NCBI GenBank assembly: GCA_029558535.1
Contig: JAKQEK010000152.1
Coordinates: forward strand, 46,346-110,345
Reading direction: 5' to 3'
Length of the DNA stretch: 64,000 nucleotides
DNA from: Bacteroidota bacterium
Lineage (GTDB): Bacteria > Bacteroidota > Bacteroidia > Bacteroidales > ML635J-15
Positions 36,948-45,599 of the stretch are shown piece by piece. Both the position numbers and the translations under genes were made by a program. Below the pieces are notes generated by a model. It had not been told where the DNA came from and made no database searches. It saw only the letters and a program-made list of their open reading frames with translations. Each line of letters opens with the position of its first letter. Position 1 is the stretch's first letter.

Positions 36948-38171
36948 ATGGATGAGATAACCGAAAATATACCTGCATTCGAAAGCAGTGATTTCTTTTA
37001 TAAAGATTTGACTGAATTCGAACAAATGGTCTGGAGGCTGATGAAGCCAAACAAGGGGGTTGTAAACCTTATGTCCCCTCCGGGCTTTGGAAAAACAGCT
37101 TTTGCCAAAAGCTTTGCTGAAAAAATTGGTAAACTGTTTATCGAACTTCACTTGACTTCATATGAAGAGACGGATATAGCTGGGTATCCTCGCGTCAAGT
37201 TGCATAATGATACGGAGGTTATGCATTATGCGATACCAGAATGGGCAGTACTTGCATACGAGTCAGCGACAGGTACGGTGACATTGATGGATGAAGCCAA
37301 CCGATGTAAGCCTGCTGTAATGAATGCTACATTAAGAATCCTAAACGAAAAAAGGATTGGATATTCATTTAGGTATAAGCCTAATGATTATTTTATCTTG
37401 ACCGGCAACCTTGGCTCTTTCTCCAAAGAAGGAGATGGTGCTGAGGTAAACGCATTTGATAGCGCTATGATGGGGCGCCTTTATCCAATCAATCTGTTAG
37501 ATTATATAGGGATGTGGAACGAACATTGGATTAAAGTAGTGGGCCCCACTATTTGTAAACCTCTTTTGAATTATTTAAAAACTAATCCCCATATGATATA
37601 CCAATATAACGAGGAAAATGGAGAAGAAGCATATCCATCTCACAGGAGCAATACGAACCTATCAGAGCATCTGAGGGCTAATTTAGGCGACGACAAATTC
37701 AATAGCATTCCGCACATCTTATCACTAAAAAACGATTTCCCTATGATTATAGGGCCAGCCGCTGCTTATAAGTTCATTGCCTATCTACATGACATGAACA
37801 AAATAAACGGGATGTCAATAATGGATGGACTAGATACAATATGGGATATTGTTAAAGAATATCCTAAATCTCGTCATCAGGAGTTGTTAGACGACATAAA
37901 AAACAACTTCAAATTCGAAACTATCACGAAAAGGCAGACTGACAACCTTAAGACTTACTTAATGTTTGTGGGAGAAACATTAGGGTTAGACGACGTAGTA
38001 GCTGGGATGTTGGATTTCTTATTCAATTATGACATCCCCGACTATGAAAGAGAAGAGGAAAGAGATCAAGAACATTTAAATAGGCTGAAAGAATATAGGT
38101 TTGTGACACCATATTTTGCAGACTTGATAGAAAAAATGAAGCCAGAGTTACCATTTGAAATAGTAGAATAA
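36948..38171 (+). CDS. MoxR-type AAA+ ATPase
   Basis: 407 residues. Walker A SPPGFGKT (43-50), Walker B VTLMDEANR, sensor-1 region FILTGNLG and arginine-rich stretches fit the MoxR/AAA_5 group of AAA+ chaperone ATPases. MoxR proteins act with a von Willebrand A partner to remodel or metallate target complexes; the next gene, six bases downstream, encodes exactly such a partner. Start ATG chosen after an A-rich stretch typical of this genome. Confidence 0.75.
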   Translation: MDEITENIPAFESSDFFYKDLTEFEQMVWRLMKPNKGVVNLMSPPGFGKTAFAKSFAEKIGKLFIELHLTSYEETDIAGYPRVKLHNDTEVMHYAIPEWAVLAYESATGTVTLMDEANRCKPAVMNATLRILNEKRIGYSFRYKPNDYFILTGNLGSFSKEGDGAEVNAFDSAMMGRLYPINLLDYIGMWNEHWIKVVGPTICKPLLNYLKTNPHMIYQYNEENGEEAYPSHRSNTNLSEHLRANLGDDKFNSIPHILSLKNDFPMIIGPAAAYKFIAYLHDMNKINGMSIMDGLDTIWDIVKEYPKSRHQELLDDIKNNFKFETITKRQTDNLKTYLMFVGETLGLDDVVAGMLDFLFNYDIPDYEREEERDQEHLNRLKEYRFVTPYFADLIEKMKPELPFEIVE

Positions 38172-38177
38172 AATATC

Positions 38178-39407
38178 ATGCTAAATAACTGTCCGGGTGC
38201 ACAGCGTTTAAAGGATATTATAATTCCATTGCTGAATACATATGACTCAAAAAGCAGGGAATACAGCTTTTACGCCTGGTTTTCATTATATATAAATTTT
38301 ACAGCAGATACCAATATACCAACAGGCGGAGTAAGGATATCTAAAAATGGCATGGAACTTAGGTATAACCCTGAGTTTTTGATGTCTTTGCCAGATAAAG
38401 CATTAAAATATTTTTGGCTGCACGAATTATTGCATTTATTGCAAAGGCACAATTATAGGTTAGTAATGCAAAACCATAAAATAGAAACTGCCAATATTGC
38501 AATGGATGTAGTAGTAAACGAACAGCTTAATACACATATCTCGACGGATTTTGCCGACTATAAACACAGTAAGTTAGAATCCGGCATTTTTTTAAAAAAT
38601 ATTGAAGCTGCAATTGGGCAAGTATATGAAGGTCGGTTGATGTATGAGGATGTATACAAATGGCTTATTAATAATGCAGAGGAGGGGTCAGAGTATAGCC
38701 CATCGTCAGGCGCCGGGAGGAATGTCGATAAGGACAATATAGCTTTGCCTGGCCAACACGTTCGGCAATTTGACGTACATTTGAAGGATGAGGTATCTAC
38801 TGAAGAATCATTGCAAATTATTGACAACGTTATTAATACATTGAAAAGCAGGGGTTTGGTTAGTGGGGGGGCAGAAGCCCTAATTAAAAATTTAAGGTCA
38901 AGCAAAAAGGATTATTTGAAAATATTTGCTGTAGCATGTTTGGGTATGCATGGGAATACTGTAGAAAAAACTTACATGCGGCCTAATAAAAAAATAGATG
39001 GCCTTAAAGGAAACAAATCTAGTGGCAGAGAAGTGGCAGTTATCTTAGACACTTCAGGGAGTATGACAGGCAGTTTTGAAATCGCCATTTCTAATTTGTT
39101 TAGGCAGGGGTATATAATACAATTTATACAATGCGATACTGAAGTTAAAAGCCATATTAAAATAAATTCCCCATCTCAGTTTAAACAGATCAAACTAAAA
39201 GGGGGAGGCGGTACGACATTACAGCCTGCCGTTGATTATATCCGGGAAAACAAGAGGCTGAGGGGATTAAACCTAGTCATATTGACGGACGGCTATACTG
39301 ATTGTTTAGATACATCGGGCATAGCTAAAACCCTTATATTGACGGTTGGGGTAGAATGCCGCATTAAAAGGGGAAGAGTAAAACAAGTTGTAATACTACA
39401 AGACTGA
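38178..39407 (+). CDS. VWA-like putative metallopeptidase (DUF2201-type)
   Basis: 409 residues. Near residue 82 WLHELLHLLQRH carries an HExxH zinc motif. The C-terminal third is a VWA domain: VILDTSGSM (MIDAS DxSxS, near 292), GGGGTTLQP and LTDGYTD. This two-domain layout matches DUF2201-type proteins, normally encoded beside a MoxR ATPase, as here. In such pairs the ATPase probably acts on a target recruited by VWA. The substrate in a phage is not known; virion assembly or host protein remodelling are both possible. Confidence 0.75.
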   Translation: MLNNCPGAQRLKDIIIPLLNTYDSKSREYSFYAWFSLYINFTADTNIPTGGVRISKNGMELRYNPEFLMSLPDKALKYFWLHELLHLLQRHNYRLVMQNHKIETANIAMDVVVNEQLNTHISTDFADYKHSKLESGIFLKNIEAAIGQVYEGRLMYEDVYKWLINNAEEGSEYSPSSGAGRNVDKDNIALPGQHVRQFDVHLKDEVSTEESLQIIDNVINTLKSRGLVSGGAEALIKNLRSSKKDYLKIFAVACLGMHGNTVEKTYMRPNKKIDGLKGNKSSGREVAVILDTSGSMTGSFEIAISNLFRQGYIIQFIQCDTEVKSHIKINSPSQFKQIKLKGGGGTTLQPAVDYIRENKRLRGLNLVILTDGYTDCLDTSGIAKTLILTVGVECRIKRGRVKQVVILQD

Positions 39408-39412
39408 AATAA

Positions 39413-39979
39413 ATGTCGGACGAATTATATTCGATTTTACATTATAACATCAGCAACCTTGTTTATACAGACGAGCTTGACTTATCCAATCTTTGGATAT
39501 TTGATATTGATATGGTATTAAGAATGGATAAGTTTCAAGAAAAAATTGGCAAGTTGGATATACGAAATAATGATATCAGATCAATTGCAGGTATCCAAAA
39601 TTGCAAACGCCTGGTATATATTAATATTTCACACAATAATATTAGAACTTTTCGTTCGCTACCGCTTCTTATAGAACAACTATTAATACAGGATAACCTG
39701 ATTAATAAAATTATCTTGCGAAGATATTACGAAAAGTTGCATTATTTAGATATATCAAATAATAATATAAATGATTTAGACTTTCTTAAATTTTGCCCTA
39801 ATTTAAGACACCTGAATATAAACAATAACCCAATAAAAAATATATCTCCTATTTGTAAATTAAAATCATTAGAATGTTTAGAGGTTAATGAAAGAAAATA
39901 TCATAAAGAATGCATTTTAGAAATAAAACAAGGTTTGAAGTATCAAAAAAACATGAAATTTTTAACGACAAATGGTTAG
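39413..39979 (+). CDS. Leucine-rich-repeat protein of the tail family
   Basis: 188 residues with about five irregular LRR units (KLDIRNNDIRSIAGIQ, YLDISNNNINDLDF) and the family tail LKYQKNMKFL at its end. It starts five bases after the VWA gene. Its last 70 bases overlap the following family member in another frame, an unusually long overlap. Confidence 0.65.
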   Translation: MSDELYSILHYNISNLVYTDELDLSNLWIFDIDMVLRMDKFQEKIGKLDIRNNDIRSIAGIQNCKRLVYINISHNNIRTFRSLPLLIEQLLIQDNLINKIILRRYYEKLHYLDISNNNINDLDFLKFCPNLRHLNINNNPIKNISPICKLKSLECLEVNERKYHKECILEIKQGLKYQKNMKFLTTNG

Positions 39980-40401
39980 GAGGAATCCATCCTTATATAG
40001 CAGAATTAAAAAAATATAATATTTTAGATGATTTTTTTGAAACGACTGAAAATCTTACAGGTTCGACGCTCCCTTTAATGTATATTTATAAAAAAAGAGA
40101 TTTTTTGTTTGAACGGTTTATATGTGAGTATATATGCCAATTTAAAAAATTAAGAAGAATCTCTTATTATCCCTTAAAAACCGTTGATTTATCGCCTTTA
40201 TCTGAGTGTGATACAATAGTAGGGATAGAAGTACCTCTTTTTAGTGTAAAAGACTTGTCGTTTGTACTTAAATTAAATAATTTAGCCTATATAGGCGAAT
40301 ATGGGATTGGAGGCGTTTACCGCCACAGTGATGGTACTTTAACTGACTTAAAAAAACGTTTAAAATATAAAAAAAATATATTATTCCTGTCTAATGATTG
40401 A
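39910..40401 (+). CDS. Tail-family protein, start uncertain
   Basis: 163 residues if started at the ATG at 39910 inside the previous gene. The protein-like part begins about 39970 (GGIHPYIAEL), right after an AGGAGG, with no ATG, GTG or TTG there; the next ATG is residue 57. Ends in RLKYKKNILFLSN, the shared tail. Leucine-rich segments occur (LSPLSE, LKLNNLAYI) but no clear LRR. The overlap may reflect a frameshift that separated one gene into two. The stop overlaps the next gene by eight bases. Confidence 0.45.
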   Translation: MHFRNKTRFEVSKKHEIFNDKWLGGIHPYIAELKKYNILDDFFETTENLTGSTLPLMYIYKKRDFLFERFICEYICQFKKLRRISYYPLKTVDLSPLSECDTIVGIEVPLFSVKDLSFVLKLNNLAYIGEYGIGGVYRHSDGTLTDLKKRLKYKKNILFLSND

Positions 40402-41134
40402 AGTATCAATAACTAAAGAACAAATAGAAAGAGCGAAAAATTTGTATGGGTTTTATAACATACCCAACTCCTTTACTAAAGGAGAAAGTCAAATATATGG
40501 GGCTTTAGGGGAAATAATATTTGCAGATTACTATAATTTAAATAAATCTTCACATATTGGCGACAAAGATTATGATTTTTTATATAGGAATAAAAAAATA
40601 GAAATAAAAACGAAAAAAACCTCTAAACGCCCCCTTCCTTATTATTTGTGTTCCATTCCAATAAACTCCCTGTTTCAAAAATGCGACGAATATGTTTTCG
40701 TTCGTATATTAAAAGACATGACAAAAGGTTGGATATGCGGTTGGATTACAAAAAAGAATTTTTTTAATATGGGATTTTATAGCCGAGAGGGAGAAATAGA
40801 CCCTACTTCTAACGATGGTTATACATTTAAAGAAGAGTGTATCAGCGTTGCGATTAACGTACTTAGAGTTGAATATTACGGAGACCTGACTAGCGAGTTT
40901 TTGAGCCAGTATTTTAATATATCTCAAGAAAAACCATTTATAAACAGCGATTATAAGAAATTTAAATGTATAGACGGAGGAGAGTCTACTATTAAAATAA
41001 TTTATGAATTTGAAAAAAATAAGTTGACAGTGCAAGAATTGCAACGAGGGAATATTTTCGATGGGCATATAAATACAAAAAACCAGTTTTTGTATTTATT
41101 TGATAAATTCTTTAGGTTACAGTTAGCTGGCTAG
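40394..41134 (+). CDS. PD-(D/E)XK nuclease-like protein
   Basis: 246 residues. GALGEIIFADYY (Glu40), then KDYDFLYRNKKIEIKTKK with Asp59/Asp61 and EIK (Glu70, Lys72), gives the E-D-ExK core of restriction-endonuclease-fold proteins. The C-terminal 120 residues have no match I recognise. Such stand-alone nucleases in phages degrade host DNA, repair ends or act as homing-type enzymes. It overlaps the tail-family gene upstream by eight bases. Confidence 0.6.
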   Translation: MIEVSITKEQIERAKNLYGFYNIPNSFTKGESQIYGALGEIIFADYYNLNKSSHIGDKDYDFLYRNKKIEIKTKKTSKRPLPYYLCSIPINSLFQKCDEYVFVRILKDMTKGWICGWITKKNFFNMGFYSREGEIDPTSNDGYTFKEECISVAINVLRVEYYGDLTSEFLSQYFNISQEKPFINSDYKKFKCIDGGESTIKIIYEFEKNKLTVQELQRGNIFDGHINTKNQFLYLFDKFFRLQLAG

Positions 41135-41192
41135 TCGAGAATTTCATTAGATAAGTGTATAGTTTGTTTCTTCTATTTATAAGAAAAATAAT

Positions 41193-41921
41193 ATGGGATT
41201 AATAACAACTATAGCGACAATGGTACGTGAATATTTAAAGGAATCTGCAAAAAGCGATGTAATATATAGCAAAGAATCAAAACGCATCTATAATAAGATA
41301 AAAAATAATATTGAAAAAATAATATTTACGCCAACCGATCATTTTGACTTTGTTAAAGATATGGTTGGAAGGGCACATTTTTTAGAAGGGGTTAAATTTA
41401 ATTTAAAACAGCTAAATGAAAATTATGATTTAGATATATTTTTTGTATATAATATTGATAAAAGAAAAGGTACTAATCATCATTTTGATCCAAAGCATAA
41501 TAGGTTAGTTTTTTTTATTCTATCTCAAGGCAATAGTTCATTTGAAGGAGATTCTTATTTGGCCCGCTTACGATTTAAGAGTTGGGTGGGCGAATCAGTT
41601 TTTATTCATGAATTTATTCATTATTTAGACTACAATAGATATGGCGAAAGTTATTCGTTCAAAACGAAAAAAAATATAATCAAATATTACAATTCTCCAG
41701 AAGAATATAATGCTTATTCACACGAAATAATACGAAAAATTTTAGCGAATAAGAATAAATTGACGGGTATTTCTTTTGATGCTTTTTTAGAAAAAAGTTA
41801 CGGATGGGGAGATGAGGAATTTATAAAAAATTTAAATTATGATTATAGAAAAAAATTAGAAAAAAGGTTATATAAAATATTTGTAGAGATAAACACAGTA
41901 CCTCCTTTGAAAAAACATTGA
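41193..41921 (+). CDS. Putative zinc metallopeptidase
   Basis: 242 residues. SVFIHEFIHYLDY contains HEFIH (His139, Glu140, His143), and EEYNAYSHE downstream (Glu171 or Glu178) can provide the third ligand, as in gluzincin-type enzymes. No signal peptide, so it would act inside the host cell. Substrate unknown. It ends the forward accessory cluster and converges with a reverse-strand block at 41953. Confidence 0.6.
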   Translation: MGLITTIATMVREYLKESAKSDVIYSKESKRIYNKIKNNIEKIIFTPTDHFDFVKDMVGRAHFLEGVKFNLKQLNENYDLDIFFVYNIDKRKGTNHHFDPKHNRLVFFILSQGNSSFEGDSYLARLRFKSWVGESVFIHEFIHYLDYNRYGESYSFKTKKNIIKYYNSPEEYNAYSHEIIRKILANKNKLTGISFDAFLEKSYGWGDEEFIKNLNYDYRKKLEKRLYKIFVEINTVPPLKKH

Positions 41922-41952
41922 TGTTGAAAACAACAGATATGGCTATTATATT

Positions 41953-42231
41953 TTAAACGATATCCTGTTTGAATTCTATTAATAACCTACCTATAAACTG
42001 TTCAAATAGAGGTATGCTACAGAATTTTATTAATTCAATCTCTTCTAGTATGTCATATTCGCCTACTGGCATGATACTTAATATCCAATTATGGCCGTCA
42101 GTTTTTCTCACGCTTATATGTTCGTCAAATACCCCAAACTTTTCATAGTCGTATGAGTGTAGCATGAATGCAGAATCATTTATTTTTTTGAATTTCCTGC
42201 TTGTAAAATAACCTTCTGATATTGTTTTCAT
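41953..42231 (-). CDS. Hypothetical protein
   Basis: 92 residues, mixed alpha/beta with no known motif. It overlaps the upstream gene (42228-42449) by four bases (ATGA), so the two are translationally coupled. It is the last gene of a reverse-strand operon running from 43971. Confidence 0.45.
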   Translation of the reverse strand: MKTISEGYFTSRKFKKINDSAFMLHSYDYEKFGVFDEHISVRKTDGHNWILSIMPVGEYDILEEIELIKFCSIPLFEQFIGRLLIEFKQDIV

Positions 42232-42449
42232 CTTCTGATTTTTAAATGGACTTTATTTAATCGAGCCTCAGATTTAGAAATATAATCCTGATATTCGTCA
42301 TAATAAACAGGATATGCTTCTTTTAATACTCTAGGTATTGCTATTGTCGGGCTTTCATAGACAAGACTTCCGTCAGGCAATCGTATTTGCTTCATATGTG
42401 GTTTAACGTCGATTATCTTACCATCTTTTGAAGTGAATTTAACGCTCAT
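42228..42449 (-). CDS. Small hypothetical protein
   Basis: 73 residues: beta-rich start (VKFTSKDGKIIDVKPH) then a helical basic end. No family recognised. It overlaps its upstream neighbour by 11 bases and its downstream neighbour by four, consistent with an operon. Confidence 0.45.
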   Translation of the reverse strand: MSVKFTSKDGKIIDVKPHMKQIRLPDGSLVYESPTIAIPRVLKEAYPVYYDEYQDYISKSEARLNKVHLKIRR

Positions 42450-42891
42450 CCAGCAAAAATTTTATGTTGAGGTAATATTTCAATTTTACTTTGTCATTGT
42501 AAGTATCTAGCAAGAGCAAGCGAGAGCCGTTTTCTACGCTTATCAATAATTGATATAGCAGATTTAAGTGCAAGACGACACCTAAATCTTTTATATTTGA
42601 TGGCGATATGAATTTGCTTTTTAACTTTAATTTATTCAGTCGGCTGAATTGTTTTAAAAGGTGTAGGTTTTTATATTCGCCTTTTTTAGTGTGCGTATCT
42701 AAATCAATAAAAATAATATGGCACCCACTTAGTTCTTCGATGCCGGTTAAATCGCCATTAAAATGTTCATCATTGTATATTTTAAAGGCATATGCGATTT
42801 CTTCTTTATTATTGATTTGTACTATGCCCCACTCGTTGACAATCGGTATTTCATGCTTTTTTCTTTTCTCAAGTATTTGTCCTATATTCAT
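42439..42891 (-). CDS. Tail-family leucine-rich protein
   Basis: 150 residues from ATG 42891, which overlaps the upstream stop; an in-frame ATG 15 codons earlier lies inside the neighbouring gene. The middle is leucine-rich (GIEELSGCHIIFIDL, LHLLKQFSRLNKLKL) and suggests degenerate LRRs. The end, KLKYYLNIKFLLDER, is the shared family tail, here on the reverse strand and in a separate operon. Confidence 0.55.
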   Translation of the reverse strand: MNIGQILEKRKKHEIPIVNEWGIVQINNKEEIAYAFKIYNDEHFNGDLTGIEELSGCHIIFIDLDTHTKKGEYKNLHLLKQFSRLNKLKLKSKFISPSNIKDLGVVLHLNLLYQLLISVENGSRLLLLDTYNDKVKLKYYLNIKFLLDER

Positions 42892-43229
42892 TTTATTTTT
42901 TGTTTGTTGAAAAATGATTTGGGCATGCCAAGACATAGCCCTCTGTAGTAATAATAATCAGAGGATGCATTTTTGCCATATATTTTGTCCCAAGTAGGTT
43001 TTGTCTCCCAATACGCATAAAATATTTTTAACTCGTGTTCATCTGCTTTTTTAGTGGGCGCAGGTTCTTTTGAAGGTTTAATCAGGGGGGGCGTATTTGC
43101 CTCTAAATATATTATTTCAACCCCTTTCCTGATAAAGCTGCCTTTATCGTTCGTTTTTATTTCTTGCCATCTGCCGCTTTCATCGCCATCTACCCACTTA
43201 GCCTTGCCTTCGTTTATTAGAATATCCAT
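42888..43229 (-). CDS. Hypothetical protein
   Basis: 113 residues. The N-terminal 45 residues form a small beta domain (KAKWVDGDESGRWQEIK), followed by a Pro/Lys linker (about 47-62) and an aromatic C-terminal segment (DYYYYRGLCLG). No known family. It overlaps the following tail-family gene by four bases. Confidence 0.45.
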   Translation of the reverse strand: MDILINEGKAKWVDGDESGRWQEIKTNDKGSFIRKGVEIIYLEANTPPLIKPSKEPAPTKKADEHELKIFYAYWETKPTWDKIYGKNASSDYYYYRGLCLGMPKSFFNKQKIK

Positions 43230-43260
43230 ATAGAAAAGTTAATAGCTTATCTGTCGTAAA

Positions 43261-43971
43261 TTATATTGTTATCATTTTAGGAATAAACCCTCCCTGTGTA
43301 CATCCGGGAACCGGCATAAATTGATCGCCTTTTGAATCCGTTACAAACATTTTTGTTAGTTCGGCATACCACGTAGCAGCTCGTTTATTGTCCATTCCGG
43401 CGAGTTCCCTTATTGCGGTTGCCTTTTTAGATTTGACTAGGATGTGATACCCGCCCCTTGTTTCCAATATGTTATAGTATTTGTGCGTTTCGTTGTCTGG
43501 AAATATATGCATAAGCGGCTGCAAGCTTATGTCTTTTGTATCAATGTCAAAATCGAGATAGGTTTTATGCGTACAGCTTTGTTGTATACAAGAAAGTGCC
43601 TCTGAATACAAGTTATAATCCTTCTGTTCGACGATATCCCAACAAGTCCGACCCATTAGTTTCGTCGCTTTTTTCATGCAGCGCGGATTGGGCATGATAT
43701 AGAGCACTAAGCTTTCAGGCGGCAATTCTTCCCCCTTAAATTTCCAATATCCAAGCGGGATTTCTAATTGCCTTATCTTATCAACCATATCTCCCTTGTT
43801 GCTGACAAAAGTTCTAAGAGAAACCCTGTCAGGTATCTTTATACCCTCTCCACAATACTTTTTCCTCGCAAAAAGAGATAGTATGAACTTCTGGTTATCC
43901 TCCAACTCAGGAAGCCATACGATGAAGTCTCTCAATGCTTGTTCGTCATGCACTATTTTATAGCATTGCAT
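43261..43971 (-). CDS. Possible primase-polymerase-like (AEP) protein
   Basis: 236 residues. YLDFDID (Asp140, Asp142, Asp144) followed by RGGYHILVK (His176) recalls the hhDhD and sxH motifs of archaeo-eukaryotic primases, which catalyse nucleotide addition with two metals. A third acidic position is not clear; PVPGCTQGGF near the C-terminus is a distinctive loop. It heads the reverse-strand operon; a CAAATATA box (44019-44026) could be its -7 element, but no CAA lies at the required distance. The assignment is tentative. Confidence 0.35.
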   Translation of the reverse strand: MQCYKIVHDEQALRDFIVWLPELEDNQKFILSLFARKKYCGEGIKIPDRVSLRTFVSNKGDMVDKIRQLEIPLGYWKFKGEELPPESLVLYIMPNPRCMKKATKLMGRTCWDIVEQKDYNLYSEALSCIQQSCTHKTYLDFDIDTKDISLQPLMHIFPDNETHKYYNILETRGGYHILVKSKKATAIRELAGMDNKRAATWYAELTKMFVTDSKGDQFMPVPGCTQGGFIPKMITI

Positions 43972-44073
43972 AGTTTTTCTTTTTTATTAAAATGTACAAA
44001 TAGAGATATTTAGCCATACAAATATAGCAATAATATATTAAAGCAGATAGCGAAGGCCCTCAAATGTTTTTTA

Positions 44074-44265
44074 CTAATTACAAGATGGGATATAAATTTT
44101 GTCCCAAAAGTTTTTCAAATATATTTCATCTCCCGTTTGGTGATAACAATATATTGCTATAGAAGCCCTTAGCCTCAATCCATTTCGAACAGAATTCGCA
44201 ATACGATATATTACATCCTTGTTGTGTGGAGCCACTACAAAGAGAGGGCAAGAGTTGTTATCCAT
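44074..44265 (-). CDS. Small hypothetical protein
   Basis: 63 residues, basic, with a hydrophobic centre (LRASIAIYCYHQTG). Part of a run of small reverse-strand genes with short gaps. No family recognised. The 102 bases between it and the possible primase gene are AT-rich and hold only the weak -7 box noted for that gene. Confidence 0.35.
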   Translation of the reverse strand: MDNNSCPLFVVAPHNKDVIYRIANSVRNGLRLRASIAIYCYHQTGDEIYLKNFWDKIYIPSCN

Positions 44266-44295
44266 GTGGTAGATTTTTAATCTGTTAAAACAATA

Positions 44296-44430
44296 TTATT
44301 TTCCAGTGCACCATTTGTAATGATTTTTAAACGATTCGCTTGGCATGTACTGCTTACACTTATCGCATTTTGTCAACTGAAGCGATAATTCGCTAGGTAC
44401 ATAAAAATAAACTTTGTTGTTTTTTTTCAT
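44296..44430 (-). CDS. Zinc-finger micropeptide
   Basis: 44 residues, too short for usual gene calls. KCDKCKQYMPSESFKNHYKWC has the CxxC...HxxxC spacing of a C2HC zinc finger. Start ATG 44430 follows an AT-rich stretch and the stop is TAA. It lies in line with other small reverse genes. Inference: a small nucleic-acid- or protein-binding factor, perhaps a regulator of host or phage transcription. Confidence 0.5.
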   Translation of the reverse strand: MKKNNKVYFYVPSELSLQLTKCDKCKQYMPSESFKNHYKWCTGK

Positions 44431-44442
44431 TGTGTTAAATTT

Positions 44443-44700
44443 TCAAATTGCTATTCCATTGATTGTGATAATATAGCTGCTTGGCATCCCGGCAAAAGCC
44501 TTTCGCATTTTTTCATTGTAGGAGCCCGATGATATAACTATGATTGCATCCCCTTTTTTAACAATAGTGGCGATACGGTTATTTTTTTTATCGTTTAAAT
44601 TAAAAACGATGTACTTATTTTCATCCTCATACATGAGAACATTATAATGAGGGTTATTTTTAATTTTTTCGCTAATTATAATTTCTTGTAGAAATTTCAT
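44443..44700 (-). CDS. Small hypothetical protein
   Basis: 85 residues, alternating strands and helices (KYIVFNLND, ATIVKKGDAIIVIS). No family recognised. It lies between the zinc-finger micropeptide and the winged-helix gene, in the same direction, with gaps below 20 bases. Confidence 0.4.
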   Translation of the reverse strand: MKFLQEIIISEKIKNNPHYNVLMYEDENKYIVFNLNDKKNNRIATIVKKGDAIIVISSGSYNEKMRKAFAGMPSSYIITINGIAI

Positions 44701-44719
44701 TTCTTTTTTTTTTTGAATA

Positions 44720-44917
44720 TTAGTTTTCTTTAGTATATACGTACACTGTTTTTTTGCCTTTCCCTTCCTTTTTTAATAGCCCCTGTTTTTCTAAAAACAG
44801 TATTTGTTGCATGATCGGCGCCGATTCTTTGTGCCCCATGATTTTGGCTGCGTTATGAGGGCGCAGTTTGCCCATCGTCTTAAACACCTTCAGTACATTG
44901 CGTTGAGTGTCCGTCAT
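44720..44917 (-). CDS. Small winged-helix DNA-binding protein
   Basis: 65 residues. TQRNVLKVFKTMGKLRPHNAAKIMGHKES gives helix 1 and the helix-turn-helix; IMQQILFLEKQGLLKKEGKGKKTVYVY completes the third helix and beta wing. The size and arrangement match minimal winged-helix regulators. It probably controls nearby small genes or early transcription. The 111 bases upstream are AT-rich, with no recognisable promoter. Confidence 0.6.
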   Translation of the reverse strand: MTDTQRNVLKVFKTMGKLRPHNAAKIMGHKESAPIMQQILFLEKQGLLKKEGKGKKTVYVYTKEN

Positions 44918-45028
44918 ATTGTTGGGGGGTTTTTTTATAAATATGTAAAATTTTATTTTTAATATTCATAAAAAATATATGACTTAACAAAACAAGGTTG
45001 TATAAAATATATTAAGTAGCGCAGTACT

Positions 45029-45535
45029 TTAATAGTAACGCTCCAATATTTCTTTTTCTTCAGGCGGCATCGCTTTATACATTAAAACGATATCGTTAAT
45101 ATCGGTTTTAAATAATTTTTCAAGATACGGTATTACTATTGTTTTGTGAAATTTTTCGATACATTTTTTCAAATAATTTATGTCTTTGTGATACACAGTG
45201 TACGTATAGGTGTCCACATTATCTATTTCTGTTGAAGCATCGACTGAAAAAATATTGAGGAAGCCTTCTTTGGCTTCGTACAGTTCGGGTTTAAACCAAA
45301 CTCTGTAAAACCCGGTTTCCCTATTAAACTGGATATAATCTGCTTCATGTTCAATGAAGCGGACGTACCATTTTACCTCGTGCATATAGTGCGCAAAAAA
45401 ATTCATATTTTTTTTAAGATAATCAATTAAGGCATTTGCTTGTGCAAACCCGAAATTAATTTCTTCGCGGTTAAGCACGATTTTAAAACCGCCCCCCTGC
45501 CTCTCTATATTAAAGTTTTTGTTTTTTTGTCTCAT
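45029..45535 (-). CDS. Hypothetical protein
   Basis: 168 residues, aromatic and charged, no known domain. It has its own reverse-strand promoter at 45600-45630 with a leader of about 60 bases. The C-terminal region PPEEKEILERYY is strongly acidic. Function unknown. Confidence 0.5.
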   Translation of the reverse strand: MRQKNKNFNIERQGGGFKIVLNREEINFGFAQANALIDYLKKNMNFFAHYMHEVKWYVRFIEHEADYIQFNRETGFYRVWFKPELYEAKEGFLNIFSVDASTEIDNVDTYTYTVYHKDINYLKKCIEKFHKTIVIPYLEKLFKTDINDIVLMYKAMPPEEKEILERYY

Positions 45536-45599
45536 GATATTGTTATGTAAAACTGTTGGCCGCTTTGATAAGCCTGCGCTAGAATTAATTATTGTACTG

